Positions 5,283 through 5,348 of a stretch of DNA of 5,348 nucleotides are shown here, in pieces. Both the position numbers and the translations under genes were made by a program. The notes beneath the pieces were generated by a model. That model saw only the letters and a list, made by a program, of their open reading frames with translations, was not told where the DNA came from and made no database searches. The stretch is from the NCBI GenBank assembly GCA_002345475.1, contig DDWC01000204.1:1-5348 (forward strand), written 5' to 3'. The DNA comes from Firmicutes bacterium UBA2296. Lineage in GTDB: Bacteria > Bacillota > UBA994. Each line of letters begins with the position of its first letter. Within the stretch, counting starts at the first letter, position 1.

Positions 5283-5332
5283 CCACTGTCACCACAGACG
5301 AGGCCACTGGCACCACAGGGGGGACGACAGCC
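5283..5332 (+). repeat. GC-rich extragenic repeat, copy 2
   Basis: This is the partner of 5126-5177 in direct orientation. It opens with CCACTGTCA, CCACAGACG and ends with GGCACCACAG, six G and ACGAC. The GGCACCACAGGGGGG block is identical in both copies. The last 16 bases of the window after it hold nothing I recognise. Confidence 0.7.
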
Positions 5333-5348
5333 TGATAATAGATCTGAT

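Noticed and set aside
5126..5332. CRISPR array
   Set aside because: There are only two imperfect repeats, 105 bases apart, separated by a hairpin tract and not by unique spacers of even length.

Overview
This window is the late flagellar (hook-filament junction) locus of a moderately GC-rich bacterium, most likely a member of the Bacillota and probably of the Clostridia. The evidence is the gene order flgM-flgN-flgK-flgL-fliW-csrA, the presence of FliW (the CsrA antagonist of Bacillota, Spirochaetes, Campylobacterota and relatives, absent from enteric bacteria), strong Bacillus-type ribosome binding sites, two TTG start codons, and a CheA N-terminus of a type seen in clostridia. The lineage is an inference from memory of these families, not a database match.

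Layout. Bases 1-322 (minus strand) carry the first 107 codons of a cheA-like histidine kinase gene, namely its HPt (P1) domain; the rest lies outside the window. Bases 323-506 are a divergent promoter region with a sigma-28-type promoter on each strand. Bases 507-1316 encode a secreted C39-like papain-fold peptidase with an intact Cys/His/Asp triad. Bases 1317-1427 hold a third sigma-28-type promoter and the flgM leader. Bases 1428-5066 are a tightly packed plus-strand operon: flgM (anti-sigma-28), flgN (chaperone), flgK and flgL (hook-filament junction proteins), fliW and csrA (post-transcriptional control of flagellin). Gaps are -4 to +12 nt. An 11-bp intrinsic terminator with a GCAA loop closes the operon at 5078-5103. 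Bases 5109-5348 are non-coding and hold two diverged copies of a roughly 52-bp GC-rich repeat on either side of a 7-nt-periodic tract that can fold into a long imperfect hairpin.

How it fits together. Sigma-28 (FliA/SigD) is held by FlgM until the hook-basal body is complete and FlgM is exported. The promoters here suggest that sigma-28 then drives cheA, the peptidase and the flgM operon together, with FlgM giving feedback. FlgN escorts FlgK and FlgL to the export gate, where they form the junction on which flagellin assembles. FliW senses free flagellin and releases or traps CsrA accordingly.

The least expected element is the secreted C39-like peptidase, placed between cheA and flgM with its own sigma-28-type promoter. 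It is a candidate motility-coupled envelope enzyme with no assigned role known to me. The rest of the window is a conventional, intact flagellar operon. The repeat-hairpin-repeat module at the right end is the second item worth following up.
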